Source: JASLEW01 sp035544895
GTDB taxonomy: Bacteria > Acidobacteriota > Thermoanaerobaculia > Multivoradales > UBA5704
DNA: 64,000 nt
NCBI GenBank assembly: GCA_035544895.1
Contig: DASZZM010000031.1
Location: forward strand, 310,001 to 374,000
Reading direction: 5' to 3'
A program made the position numbers and the translations under genes. Under the pieces are notes generated by a model. The model was given only the letters and a program-made list of their open reading frames with translations. It searched no databases and had not been told where the DNA came from. This document shows positions 18,527 through 27,280 of this stretch, in pieces; the first letter of the stretch is position 1; every line of letters begins with the position of its first letter.

Positions 18527-20956
18527 TCAACGGATCGGCAAGTACTTGACATAAATGTGGTACATCAGATCGGGGAAGCGGTCCCGGTAGGTCTGCGCGA
18601 AGTGAAGCTGGCGGACCAGCACGGCGTCCTGGGGCGCGAGGGTCACGGCCTCGGTGAACCTCTGGATCGCCTTGGCGGGATCGTTGCGCTGCAGGTCACG
18701 CACGCCGAGATTGTAGTAGCAGTCGACGATCAGGCGGACGACGTCGCGGTTGCCGGCGTCGGATTCGTGCATCCTCCAGAGGTCGCGGAGGGCAAACTCC
18801 CAGTCCTGCTGGCGGAACAGGGTGAGCTGCGTGGCAAGCGGGGCGAGCCTCTGGCGGGAGTCGGCGAGCTGCCCGGCCTCGGCGGGCTCGAGCTTGCCGA
18901 GCTTCGCGGCTTGCTCGAGCTTCTGAGCGGCCAGCAGATAGCTGTGCTCGCCGTAGGCCCTGGTTCCCTCCTCGAGAAACGCTTTGCGCTGAGCCGCGAG
19001 CGAGGAAGACGGCGCCGCCGCGCCTGGCGCGGTTCCGGGTGCCGGCGCGGCGCCTGGGCCGGCGTTGCCGGGGCTTCCGGCGGCTAGCGACGGCCCGTCA
19101 CCCTGCCCGGCCGCCGGGCTACCCGGGCTGGAGGGGGTCGCCGTCCCCGCTCCGCCCGCCGGGGCGCCAGCTTGATTCGCCGCGGCGGCGGCTCCGCCCG
19201 CGGGAACCTGCGACGCCAGTCCCGGATCCGCGGCGATCCACTCCGCGATCAGACCCTGGGCCTCGCGGTAGCTCGGATGCTTGGGTTGCAACCGGCGCAG
19301 CTGCGCCACGGCCATCGCGGTCTTGCCGGCGGCGTGCAACCGCCGGGCGCGCGCGATCGGATTGCCCGCCACCGGCGCCGCGGTGACGACAGGCTCTTCG
19401 CTCCGCGAGTTGGGAAACCACTGCTCGCGCTTCTCGACCAGGAACCATCCCACGGCCAGGGCGAGCAGGAGCACGGCGCTGCCGAGGATCAGGAAGAGAC
19501 GTCTGGCGCGCCCGTCCTGGGCCCTGTCGCGTCCGGAGGCGCGGGAACGCGGGTCGCGGTGCTGTTGGCCCGTTCGCGCGGTGTCGGCAAGATCGGGTGG
19601 GACCAGGATCTCTTCTTTGAGCTCGCCGTCCTGGGCAGCCGCGCCGCCTGAGGCCGGTGGCGGGCCCCCGGCGGGCGATCTGCCGGGACTGCCGGCGCTG
19701 CCGGCGCCAAGCGGCCTGCCGGAAGGGCCGGCGGCGGCCCCGGAAGACACGGCCCGAAGCGGCTGCGACCTGCCGGGAGTGCCGCCAATGGCGGGAGCGG
19801 CGGCCGCCGCGTCGCCGGGCCGTGCGTCGCGCGCGCCGGCCGGCCCGGCCGAGGGGACCACTCCGGAATCGAGCTGTTGCAGGTACTCGCGCGCCGCCAG
19901 GTGGCCGGGCTGGATATCGAGAACGCGCTGGAAGGCTTGCCGGGCTCCCGCGGCGTCGCCGCCGTCGAGCTGGGCCATGCCGTCGTGAAAGACCTCCTCC
20001 ACCTGCCGCTCGCGCTCCGCCTTGATGCGCCGCGCCTGCTCGATGCGCTGCGCGGCTTCCTGGTGATCGATGTCGATGAGGAAGATGCGCGACCAGGCGT
20101 CGATCGCGGCCTGCGGATCGCCGCCGTCGAGCGCCGTCTGGCCCTCGTCGAGCAACTGCCGGATGCGCCGCTCGCTCTCCGTATCGGCGGCGGTTTCGCC
20201 GGCAGCATTGCCGCCCGCCGCGGCGGCCGCGGGCGGGGCGTGGCCGGCTTCGGCGGGCAGGGTCTCGGGTCCACCCGCCGCTTTCCCCGCGGTCAGCTCG
20301 GCAATCCCCGGGTGGGTGGGATCGAGAGTGCGCGCCTTGTCGACCAGCCGCTCGGCGTCCTTGGCGTTGCCGGCCGCGAGCGCTTCGCGGGCCGCGCTCA
20401 AGAAACGGTTCACATAAGGCCCCGCTTCCAGCCTCTCTTGCGCCAGCCCGACGAGGTGCTGCAACTCGTGATCGGCCTTGACCGCCGCCGCTGCGCGCTC
20501 GGCGCGCGACAGCAGCTCGCCGAACCGGCGGTCGTCGAGCAGCCGCTGGAACTCCGCGCGCGAGGCGGCCGGCGGCGATGCCGGAAGCTCCGGCAGATCG
20601 GCCAGGTTGAGATCGAGTCCGAGGCCGAGGCCGTCGAGATCGCCGAGCATCGGGGGCGGGACCACGGCCTGCGGCGGCCCGGCAGGCGCGGCGGCAGCCC
20701 GCGATGCTTCCGCGGCCGGCGCCGCCGGCGGCGGGAGGCGAAGATCGTCGACCGGCACCGGGCCGGGCGCCCCTTCGAGGCGCTCCTGCAGGCGCCGGGC
20801 CGGCTCGAACAGCGGGTCCATGCGCAGCACGAAGTCACAGCCCAGCAGGGCCTCCCGCCGGCTGCCGCCCGAAGCGAGGCCCAGGGTGTGTTCGAAGGTG
20901 CTGCCGATCCGTTGCTGGACGTCCGGCGAGAGCGACGGGTTCCCGGGGTAAGGCAT
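18527..20956 (-). CDS. Large TPR-repeat membrane-anchored protein
   Basis: An 809-residue protein starting MPYPGNPSLSPDVQQRIG. An earlier in-frame ATG exists, but the promoter at 20985-21013 would exclude it. TPR-like helical repeats occupy two zones: about 170-400 (for example GMAQLDGGDAAGARQAFQRV) and the last 200 residues. They are split by Pro/Gly/Ala-rich linkers and one transmembrane helix (LFLILGSAVLLLALAVGWFL, about 486-505). So the first TPR block should be cytoplasmic and the second periplasmic, or the reverse. It is probably a scaffold. No enzyme domain is seen. Confidence 0.7.
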   Translation of the reverse strand: MPYPGNPSLSPDVQQRIGSTFEHTLGLASGGSRREALLGCDFVLRMDPLFEPARRLQERLEGAPGPVPVDDLRLPPPAAPAAEASRAAAAPAGPPQAVVPPPMLGDLDGLGLGLDLNLADLPELPASPPAASRAEFQRLLDDRRFGELLSRAERAAAAVKADHELQHLVGLAQERLEAGPYVNRFLSAAREALAAGNAKDAERLVDKARTLDPTHPGIAELTAGKAAGGPETLPAEAGHAPPAAAAAGGNAAGETAADTESERRIRQLLDEGQTALDGGDPQAAIDAWSRIFLIDIDHQEAAQRIEQARRIKAERERQVEEVFHDGMAQLDGGDAAGARQAFQRVLDIQPGHLAAREYLQQLDSGVVPSAGPAGARDARPGDAAAAAPAIGGTPGRSQPLRAVSSGAAAGPSGRPLGAGSAGSPGRSPAGGPPPASGGAAAQDGELKEEILVPPDLADTARTGQQHRDPRSRASGRDRAQDGRARRLFLILGSAVLLLALAVGWFLVEKREQWFPNSRSEEPVVTAAPVAGNPIARARRLHAAGKTAMAVAQLRRLQPKHPSYREAQGLIAEWIAADPGLASQVPAGGAAAAANQAGAPAGGAGTATPSSPGSPAAGQGDGPSLAAGSPGNAGPGAAPAPGTAPGAAAPSSSLAAQRKAFLEEGTRAYGEHSYLLAAQKLEQAAKLGKLEPAEAGQLADSRQRLAPLATQLTLFRQQDWEFALRDLWRMHESDAGNRDVVRLIVDCYYNLGVRDLQRNDPAKAIQRFTEAVTLAPQDAVLVRQLHFAQTYRDRFPDLMYHIYVKYLPIR

Positions 20957-20984
20957 GACGATTTCAGAATCTGAAGCGCAGCGT

Positions 20985-21013
20985 ATCCTAGCAGAGGAAC
21001 TTCCGGCGCACAA
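20985..21013 (-). promoter_or_regulatory. Sigma70-type promoter for the TPR protein gene
   Basis: Read on the minus strand, TTGTGC (21013-21008) and TAGGAT (20990-20985) are separated by 17 bases. The ATG of the TPR gene lies 28 bases downstream. Confidence 0.5.
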
Positions 21014-21077
21014 CGCCGAAACGCCTGCTGGGCCGGGATGAAACGGTGCTGCGATGTGCGTTGTTATAGTGCTTGGC

Positions 21078-22004
21078 GTGCCGCAGCTCGAGTGCGTGCC
21101 CAACGTCAGCGAAGGCCGCCGGCCGCAGGTGATTACGCAACTGGCGGAGGCGGCGGGCTCCGCCCGCGGCGCGCTGCTGCTCGACGTCTCGTCCGACCCC
21201 GATCACAATCGTTCCGTGCTCACCCTGGCGGGAGAGCCCGGCGCGCTGCACGAGGCCCTGCTGGCGATCTACCAGGTGGCGCTCGCCGAGATCGATCTGG
21301 CGCGGCACCAGGGCGTCCATCCGCGCATCGGCGCGGTGGACGTGGCACCTTTCGTGCCGCTGGCGGGCACTTCGATGGAGGTCGCGGTCGCCGCCGCACT
21401 GCGTCTCGCCCCGGCGGTGGCCGACCGTTTCGGCCTCCCGGTCTATCTCTACGAGGAAGCGGCGCCACGGCCGGACCGGCGCTCCCTTGCCACGATCCGC
21501 CGCGGCGGACTGGAGGGACTCGCCGCCCGGCTCGCCGGGGATGCCGGCGATACCGCGTGGGCGCCGGATTTCGGGCCGCCACGCCTCCATCCCACCGCCG
21601 GAGCGACCGTGATCGGCGCGCGCTTCTTCCTGATCGCGTTCAATGCCCTGCTCGACACCAGGGACGTCGCCATCGCCCGCGCCGTGGCGCGCGCGGTGCG
21701 GCAATCGGGCGGCGGCCTTCCCGCCGTCCGCGCGATGGGGGTCTATCTGACCAGCCGCGGCCGCGCCCAGGTCAGCATGAACCTGGTCGACTACCGGCAG
21801 ACGCCCCTGCTGCGGGCGCTCGACCGCGTGCGCCGCGAGGCCGCGGCGCTGGGCACGCGAGTGGTGGAGAGCGAAGTGGTCGGCCTGATCCCCCAGGAGG
21901 CGGCCCTCGAAGCCGCCCGCGAAGCCCTGCAGCTCCCGGGCCTCAAGCCTCGCCAGCTTCTCGAAGAATGCTTGCGGATGACGTCTTCAGACCCCGAGGA
22001 ATGA
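21078..22004 (+). CDS. Glutamate formimidoyltransferase
   Basis: A 308-residue enzyme when started at GTG 21078, which gives MPQLECVPNVSEGRR, the standard start of the family. An ATG at 21054 would add eight hydrophobic residues and lies inside a repeat fragment. Formiminotransferase N- and C-domains are complete (DPDHNRSVLTLAG, HPRIGAVDVAPFVPL, and late NLVDYRQTPL, GLIPQEAAL). It moves the formimino group of N-formimino-glutamate to tetrahydrofolate in histidine breakdown. No cyclodeaminase domain is fused, and no other hut gene is present here. Confidence 0.9.
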   Translation: MPQLECVPNVSEGRRPQVITQLAEAAGSARGALLLDVSSDPDHNRSVLTLAGEPGALHEALLAIYQVALAEIDLARHQGVHPRIGAVDVAPFVPLAGTSMEVAVAAALRLAPAVADRFGLPVYLYEEAAPRPDRRSLATIRRGGLEGLAARLAGDAGDTAWAPDFGPPRLHPTAGATVIGARFFLIAFNALLDTRDVAIARAVARAVRQSGGGLPAVRAMGVYLTSRGRAQVSMNLVDYRQTPLLRALDRVRREAAALGTRVVESEVVGLIPQEAALEAAREALQLPGLKPRQLLEECLRMTSSDPEE

Positions 22005-22165
22005 AACGGCGCTGCGATGTGGCGCTGGTGGACTACTCAAAGCATCTATCGGTCTCCCCCCGCAACCCCTCGCGAATCCCCTTCCCCGGTTTCTCCGAAG
22101 CCGCCGGGTCCCTGCCCGGCGGCGCCGGGGGGAAGGGGACGCCCCCGCCCCTGCCGCACTAACCA
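21996..22165 (-). repeat. Dispersed GC-rich intergenic repeat, copy B
   Basis: On the minus strand it reads GTGCGGCAGGGGCGGG, the core GGGGGCGTCCCCTTCCCC, GCCGCCGGGCAGGGACCC, GGGGAAGGGGATTCG, GGGGTTGCGGGGGGAGA and ends CAGCGCCGTTTCATTCCTCG. It matches copy A over about 110 bp, and its distal part matches copy C (AGCGCCGTTTCATACCTCG). The stretch ATGAAACGGCGCTGCGATGTG (22001-22021) is also found with one change at 21038-21058, upstream of the formimidoyltransferase. So remnants of the element flank this gene on both sides. Confidence 0.75.
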
Positions 22166-22181
22166 GATCTGCCATAAGCAG

Positions 22182-23594
22182 CTATAGCTCGACCAGGGCA
22201 GCCAGGAGGTGCCGCGGGGCGTTCTCGAAGGAGCCTGACGACATGGTGACAATGACGTCTCCCTCACGGCTCTCGCCCAAGGCGTGGCGCAGCACGTCCG
22301 CGACGTCGGCGCAGGCGGTGGCGGGAGTTCCCGCCGCCGACAGCTCGTCGGCGAGCGCGGCGAAATCCAGGCGCTCCTCGGCGGCCAGCCGGCCGCCGTG
22401 GAAAATGGGAGCGAAGAGCACGCGGTCGGCCCCGGCGAAGGCCTGCCGGTAGTCGTCGAAGAAGAAACGCCTGCCCGCCGTCAGGCTGCGCGGCTCGAAG
22501 AGAGCCACCAGCCGGCGGCCGGGGTAGCGCTGGCGCAGGGCGAGCAGCGTCTTGCCGACCGCGGTCGGATGGTGGGCGAAGTCGTCGACCACCGTCACTC
22601 CGCGCGCCGTTCCCAGCTCTTCGAGCCGCCGCTGAACGCCGTGAAACCGCTGGAAGGCGGCGGCCAGGTCGGCCGCCGGGATGCCGTCACGGCGCGCCGC
22701 CGCCCACACCGCCAGCGCATTGGCGACGTTGTGGTCGCCGGCGAGCGGCAGCACGACGTCCACCTCGCCGCCATGCTCGCCGCGCAGCCGGAACCGGCTG
22801 CCCTCGGCGAGCGCTTCGACCTCGCCGAGCGGCCGCAGGTCGTTGCCCTCCCCCAGACCGTAAGAGATCACCTGGCAGCAGGCGCGCCGCGCCAGCTCGC
22901 GGACTTCCGGCTCGTCGCCGCAAGCGACCAGCAGGCCGCTCGCGGGCAACAGATCGAGCAAGCGCGCGTAGGCCTGCCACAGCGCCTCCGGGCTTGCGTA
23001 GAGGTCGGCGTGATCGTACTCGACGCCGGTGAGCAGCACCGTCTCGGGCTGGTAGTGCAGGAACTTCGGGCCGCGGTCGAAGTAGGCGGCGTTGTACTCG
23101 TCGCCTTCGACGACGAAACGTTCCCCGGAGCCGCGGGCAAAGCTCGCCGGCAGATCGCGCGGCGCGCCGCCGATCAGGTAGCCGGGATCGCGGCCGCAGG
23201 CGCGGTAGATCCACGCTGCCATGGCGGTGGTCGTGGTCTTGCCGTGGGTGCCCGCGACGACGAGCGGACGCCGGCCGGCCAGGAAGAACCGGGCAAGCGT
23301 CTGGGGCATCGACAGCAGCGGCAGCCCGAGACGCTCGGCCGCGGCCACTTCCGGATTGTCGCGGCGCACCGCGTTGCCGATCACGACGAGGTCGGGGCGG
23401 GGATCGAGATGGGAGGCGTCGAAGCCGACATGGGGGTGGATGCCGGCGCCGTGCAGCAGCGTGCTCATGGGCGGGTAGAGCGGGCCGTCGGCCCCGCGCA
23501 CGCGATGGCCTTCCTCTTGCACAAGGCAGGCTAGCGGAGCCATCCCTGTGCCGCCGATTGCCACGAAATAGATGTCCAGTTGCCGGGATTCCAC
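22182..23594 (-). CDS. mpl: UDP-MurNAc:L-Ala-gamma-D-Glu-meso-DAP ligase
   Basis: A 470-residue Mur ligase of the Mpl type, starting at GTG. The N-terminal domain has FVAIGGTGMAPLA, the P-loop is GTHGKTTTT (115-123), the Mpl-specific region is EGDEYNAAYFDRGPKFLHY, and VVDDFAHHPTAV and ALFEPRSLTAGRR occur in the last domain. Mpl re-uses the murein tripeptide by joining it to UDP-MurNAc in peptidoglycan recycling. MurC is the nearest alternative, but the EGDEYNAAYFD segment favours Mpl. Confidence 0.9.
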   Translation of the reverse strand: MESRQLDIYFVAIGGTGMAPLACLVQEEGHRVRGADGPLYPPMSTLLHGAGIHPHVGFDASHLDPRPDLVVIGNAVRRDNPEVAAAERLGLPLLSMPQTLARFFLAGRRPLVVAGTHGKTTTTAMAAWIYRACGRDPGYLIGGAPRDLPASFARGSGERFVVEGDEYNAAYFDRGPKFLHYQPETVLLTGVEYDHADLYASPEALWQAYARLLDLLPASGLLVACGDEPEVRELARRACCQVISYGLGEGNDLRPLGEVEALAEGSRFRLRGEHGGEVDVVLPLAGDHNVANALAVWAAARRDGIPAADLAAAFQRFHGVQRRLEELGTARGVTVVDDFAHHPTAVGKTLLALRQRYPGRRLVALFEPRSLTAGRRFFFDDYRQAFAGADRVLFAPIFHGGRLAAEERLDFAALADELSAAGTPATACADVADVLRHALGESREGDVIVTMSSGSFENAPRHLLAALVEL

Positions 23595-23664
23595 CTGAGT
23601 TTTCCGGTTGCGGGCGCAGAGTGTAGCATTGGCAAGCCGAGACTCTTTGGAAGGAGCAATCTGT

Positions 23665-24678
23665 ATGAAACGTCACCTGCAGACCGTCATTCTGGCACTC
23701 TGTGCCGCCATGCTCGCCGTACCGCTGGTCGCCCAGGGAGCACCCAAGGCGGTCGCGATCCAGCCCATCAAGGACGTCGGCATCGTCGCCAAGGGCGACA
23801 AGATCACCGCCGACTTCGAGATCCGCAACGACGGCAACGCCCCGCTCGAGATCACCGACGTGAAGCCGGGCTGCGGCTGCACGGTCGCCAGCTTCGACAA
23901 GAGCATCGCCCCGGGCAAGACCGGCAAGGTGCACGCCGTCGTCGATACGGCCGCCTTCAATGGCGCGATCGCCAAAGGGGTGGCGGTCCTCACCAACGAC
24001 AAGGCAACGCCGAAGATCGACCTGACGGTCAAGGCCAGGATCGAGCCCTACATCGACGTCAAGCCCGGCTATGCCCGCTACCTGGTGGTGCGCGGCGAGT
24101 CCAAGGAAGGCAACATCGTGCAGACGCTGTGGGCGGCGGATGGGGCGCCGTTCGACGTCGTCAAGGTGGAGTCGCCGTTCCCCTACTTGACGGTGAGCTT
24201 CCGCGAGGCGCAGGAAGGGGAGCGCGATTCGGCGGGCAAGGGCAAGCAGTGGCGGGTGGAGACGCGGCTGTCCAACGAGACCTCGCCGGTGGGCCCGCTG
24301 GCGGGCTATGTGACGGTGCACACCAATCACCACAAGCAGAAGGTGGTGGAGATTCCGATAACCGGTTTCGTGCGGCCGGTGATCGCGGTGACGCCGCCGG
24401 TCGGCGACTTCGGCCAGATCGAGCTCAAGCAGCCGCTGCAGAAAAACCTCATGGTGCGCAGCTTCTCGACCGAGCCGATCAAGCTCACCAAGGTGGATCA
24501 CGAGGGCAAGGGGATCGACGCGGCCCTGGTGGCGCTCGAGGAAGGACGCTCCTACCAGGTCAAGGTCACCCTCAACCCCGCAATGGGGAAAGGCCCCTTC
24601 CACAGCAAGCTCACCATCCATACCGACAGCCCCAAGGCCCCGATCGTCGAGGTCGAGCTGAAGGGCACGGTGATCTGA
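23665..24678 (+). CDS. DUF1573-domain secreted protein
   Basis: A 337-residue protein; the ATG at 23665 follows AAGGAG by 8 bases. A signal peptide (about 1-26) is followed by an Ig-like DUF1573 domain containing DFEIRNDGNAPLEITDVKPG and the Cys pair in GCGCTV. Two or more further beta-sandwich modules follow, each with ITGF/LKGTV type endings. DUF1573 proteins are ASH/Hydin-like and common in secreted proteins of Bacteroidota and Acidobacteriota. The function is unknown; the two Cys could bind metal or form a disulfide. Confidence 0.82.
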   Translation: MKRHLQTVILALCAAMLAVPLVAQGAPKAVAIQPIKDVGIVAKGDKITADFEIRNDGNAPLEITDVKPGCGCTVASFDKSIAPGKTGKVHAVVDTAAFNGAIAKGVAVLTNDKATPKIDLTVKARIEPYIDVKPGYARYLVVRGESKEGNIVQTLWAADGAPFDVVKVESPFPYLTVSFREAQEGERDSAGKGKQWRVETRLSNETSPVGPLAGYVTVHTNHHKQKVVEIPITGFVRPVIAVTPPVGDFGQIELKQPLQKNLMVRSFSTEPIKLTKVDHEGKGIDAALVALEEGRSYQVKVTLNPAMGKGPFHSKLTIHTDSPKAPIVEVELKGTVI

Positions 24679-24697
24679 GGCCGGGAGGCTGACGGGC

Positions 24698-25525
24698 CTA
24701 GGGCTTGCCCCAGAGGTCCTTTTCCGGCTTGGGCTGGGCCGGCCGGCGGTGGCGCTTGGCGAGGACTTGTTCGACCTCGGCGGTCGTGGGGGCGAGGACG
24801 CGCGCTTGCGCGGCCGTCAGCTCGCGGATGCCTTTCAGGGCGAGATCGATCAGCGCCTCCATCTCGGCGCGCTGGAAGCTGCGCCGCTCGCCGGTGCCCT
24901 GGACCTCGACCAGCGCGCCGCCGGCCGTGGCCACGACGTTCATGTCCACCTCGGCCGCCTGGTCCTCGACGTACTCGAGGTCGAGCAACGCCGTGCCGCC
25001 CACCACTCCGACCGACACCGCCGCCACCTGGTCGAGCAGTGGCCAGGCCGTGATGTCGCCGGTCAGCAACAGCCGCCCCAAGGCCAGCGCCGTGGCCACA
25101 TAGGCGCCGGTGATCGCCGCCGTCCGCGTACCGCCGTCGGCCTGCAGCACGTCGCAGTCCAGCGTCAGCGTTCGCTCGCCGAGCGCCGCGGTGTCCACGA
25201 TCGCCCGCAGGCTGCGGCCGATCAGCCGCTGGATCTCGGCGGTGCGCCCGGATGGCTTGCCTTGCGCCACCTCGCGCGTGCTGCGGGTGTGGGTGGCCCG
25301 CGGCAGCATCGAGTACTCGGCGGTCACCCAGCCCCGTCCGCTGTCCTTCAAGAAAAAGGGCACGCGGGCCTCGACGCTTGCCGCGGTCAACACCCGCGTG
25401 TCGCCCAGCTCGATCAGCGCCGAACCCTCGGCGAATTTCAGCGCCCCGATCTCGATGCGGACCGGCCGCAGGGCGTCGGCGGCACGGTCGTAGGGACGGC
25501 GCGTTGAGCCGCGGGGATTGGCCAT
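24698..25525 (-). CDS. rph: Ribonuclease PH
   Basis: A 275-residue phosphorolytic 3'-5' exoribonuclease that trims tRNA 3' ends. It contains ADALRPVRIEIGALKFAEGS, GWVTAEYSMLPRATHTR, the phosphate-site region GRTAEIQRLIGRSLRA, DCDVLQADGGTRTAAITGA and DLEYVEDQAAEVDMNVV. The domain is complete at about 240 residues with a basic C-terminal tail. It is divergent from the DUF4331 gene and ends close to the DUF1573 gene. Confidence 0.96.
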   Translation of the reverse strand: MANPRGSTRRPYDRAADALRPVRIEIGALKFAEGSALIELGDTRVLTAASVEARVPFFLKDSGRGWVTAEYSMLPRATHTRSTREVAQGKPSGRTAEIQRLIGRSLRAIVDTAALGERTLTLDCDVLQADGGTRTAAITGAYVATALALGRLLLTGDITAWPLLDQVAAVSVGVVGGTALLDLEYVEDQAAEVDMNVVATAGGALVEVQGTGERRSFQRAEMEALIDLALKGIRELTAAQARVLAPTTAEVEQVLAKRHRRPAQPKPEKDLWGKP

Positions 25526-25662
25526 GCGAGCATTCTAGTGGCATGTTCTGTGCGAAGAGAAATGGTGGCGCTCATCCAGGGGCGCCGCTGTTTCGTACTT
25601 TCAGGGTACGAGGAATCTCAGCCGAGACATTCAACGATCGAGCAAGAGAGAGGAGGAGCCGA

Positions 25663-27162
25663 ATGACACGACGTGCCGCATTTGCAGTCCTTGGCGCCGC
25701 CGCCATCGTGGCCGGCCTGGCCGGAATGCCAGCCCAGGCCTCCAGCCACCGCGAGGCGCCGGGAATCACCAAGATGCCCAAAGTGGACGGGACCGACTTC
25801 TACATCTTCAACAGCTATGAGCCGGGCCGCACGGGCTTTGTGACGATTCTCGCCAATTATGTGCCTTTGCAGGACGCCTACGGCGGTCCGAACTACTTCG
25901 CCCTGGACCCCGACGCGCTGTACCGCATCCACATCGACAACGCCGGCAACGGAACCGAGAGCCTCACCTTCGAGTTCAAGGTCACCCAGCGGCTGGCCGA
26001 CATCCAGCTGCCGGTGGGCGGCAAGAACGTCTCGGTGCCGGTGATCAACGTCGGCCAGATCTCCGCCGGCAGCGACGCCGCGCAGAACGTCTTCGAGAGC
26101 TATACCCTCAAGGTCATCCGCGGCGCGCTGGACAGCCCCACGCGGACGGCCGCCTATGCCATCGACGCGGACACCGGCTCGCACCGCTTCTCCAAGCCGC
26201 TCGACAACATCGGCCTGAAGTCGATCCCCAACTACTCGGCCTACGCCGCCAGCTTCATCCATAACTTCTTCATCCCGGGCTGCGCCAACGGTCAGGGCAA
26301 GGTCTTCGTCGGCCAGCGCCACGACGGCTTCGCGGTCAACCTTGGCGAGGTCTTCGACCTGGTCAACATCGCCAACCCGCTCGGCGCCCGCGACGCGGAG
26401 CCGAACCTCCTGGCGGACAAGAACGTCACCACTTTCGCCTTGGAGGTCCCCGCGACCTGCCTGCTTGCGGGCTCCAACTCTGTCATCGGCGCCTGGACCA
26501 CCGCCGCGCTGCCGCGCAGCCGCGTCCTGCAAGACGCTCCCGACTTCCGCGACTTCAACCAGAGCGGCGACTTCGTGCAGGTCTCGCGCCTCGGCATGCC
26601 GCTGGTGAACGAGCTGGTCATCGGCCTCAAGGACAAGAACAAGTTCAACAACAGCAAGCCGAAGAACGACGGCCAGTTTGCCGACTACGTAACCAACCCG
26701 ACGCTGCCGGCGATCCTCGAGCTGCTGTTCGGCGGGGCCGGCGTCAAGGCACCGACCAACTTCCCGCGCAAAGACCTGATCGCGGCCTTCCTGACCGGCG
26801 TCGGCGGCCTCAATGCGCTCGGCGGACCGGCGGAAGAAGTGCGGCTCAACACCTCCGTCGCGGTCACGCCGGCGGCCAGCCAGAACAATCTCGGCGTGCT
26901 CGGCGGCGACGCGGCCGGGTTCCCCAACGGCCGCCGCCCCGGCGACGACGTGGTCGACATCACGCTGCGGGTGGCGATGGGAGTCCTCTGCGTAGCCTTC
27001 CCGGGCGTTTACTGCTCCCCGTCCGACGCGGCCTCCGGAGGGCTGCCGTTCACCGACGGCACGCTCAACGACGTCAGCCAGTTCGACAACGCCTTCCCTT
27101 ACCTGAAGAACCCGATCCCGGGGTCGCCCAATGGGCCGGGCGGCAATGGCGTCACCAAGTAG
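25663..27162 (+). CDS. DUF4331-domain secreted protein
   Basis: A 499-residue protein; the ATG follows AGGAGGAG. A signal peptide (MTRRAAFAVLGAAAIVAGL, then MPAQA) is followed by the typical DUF4331 start SSHREAPGITKMPKVDGTDF. Conserved later parts include NYVPLQDAYGGPNYFALDP, GARDAEPNLLADKNVTTFALE and SRLGMPLVNELVIGLKDKN. DUF4331 proteins are exported and uncharacterised. It heads a run DUF4331 - DUF4198 - ECF sigma - anti-sigma on one strand. A small inverted repeat, CGTAC-N7-GTACG, lies in its leader near 25600 and could be an operator. Confidence 0.88.
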   Translation: MTRRAAFAVLGAAAIVAGLAGMPAQASSHREAPGITKMPKVDGTDFYIFNSYEPGRTGFVTILANYVPLQDAYGGPNYFALDPDALYRIHIDNAGNGTESLTFEFKVTQRLADIQLPVGGKNVSVPVINVGQISAGSDAAQNVFESYTLKVIRGALDSPTRTAAYAIDADTGSHRFSKPLDNIGLKSIPNYSAYAASFIHNFFIPGCANGQGKVFVGQRHDGFAVNLGEVFDLVNIANPLGARDAEPNLLADKNVTTFALEVPATCLLAGSNSVIGAWTTAALPRSRVLQDAPDFRDFNQSGDFVQVSRLGMPLVNELVIGLKDKNKFNNSKPKNDGQFADYVTNPTLPAILELLFGGAGVKAPTNFPRKDLIAAFLTGVGGLNALGGPAEEVRLNTSVAVTPAASQNNLGVLGGDAAGFPNGRRPGDDVVDITLRVAMGVLCVAFPGVYCSPSDAASGGLPFTDGTLNDVSQFDNAFPYLKNPIPGSPNGPGGNGVTK

Positions 27163-27242
27163 CAGTCAGCCATCTCCGCACCGATCCGCATAACATGACC
27201 AGAGCCGGCCCTGGCGTCGCACCGCGCGCCCGCCAGGGCCCT

Positions 27243-27271
27243 TCAAACTCCTGCCGCGAGAGGGTGGGGGA
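27243..27271 (+). repeat. Dispersed GC-rich intergenic repeat, partial copy E
   Basis: TTCAAACTCCTGCCGCGAG followed by AGGGTGGGGG matches the left end of copy C (ACGAAACTCCTGCCGCGAG) and then stops. It lies in the short gap before the DUF4198 gene. Confidence 0.45.
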
Positions 27272-27280
27272 GGAGTCTGG

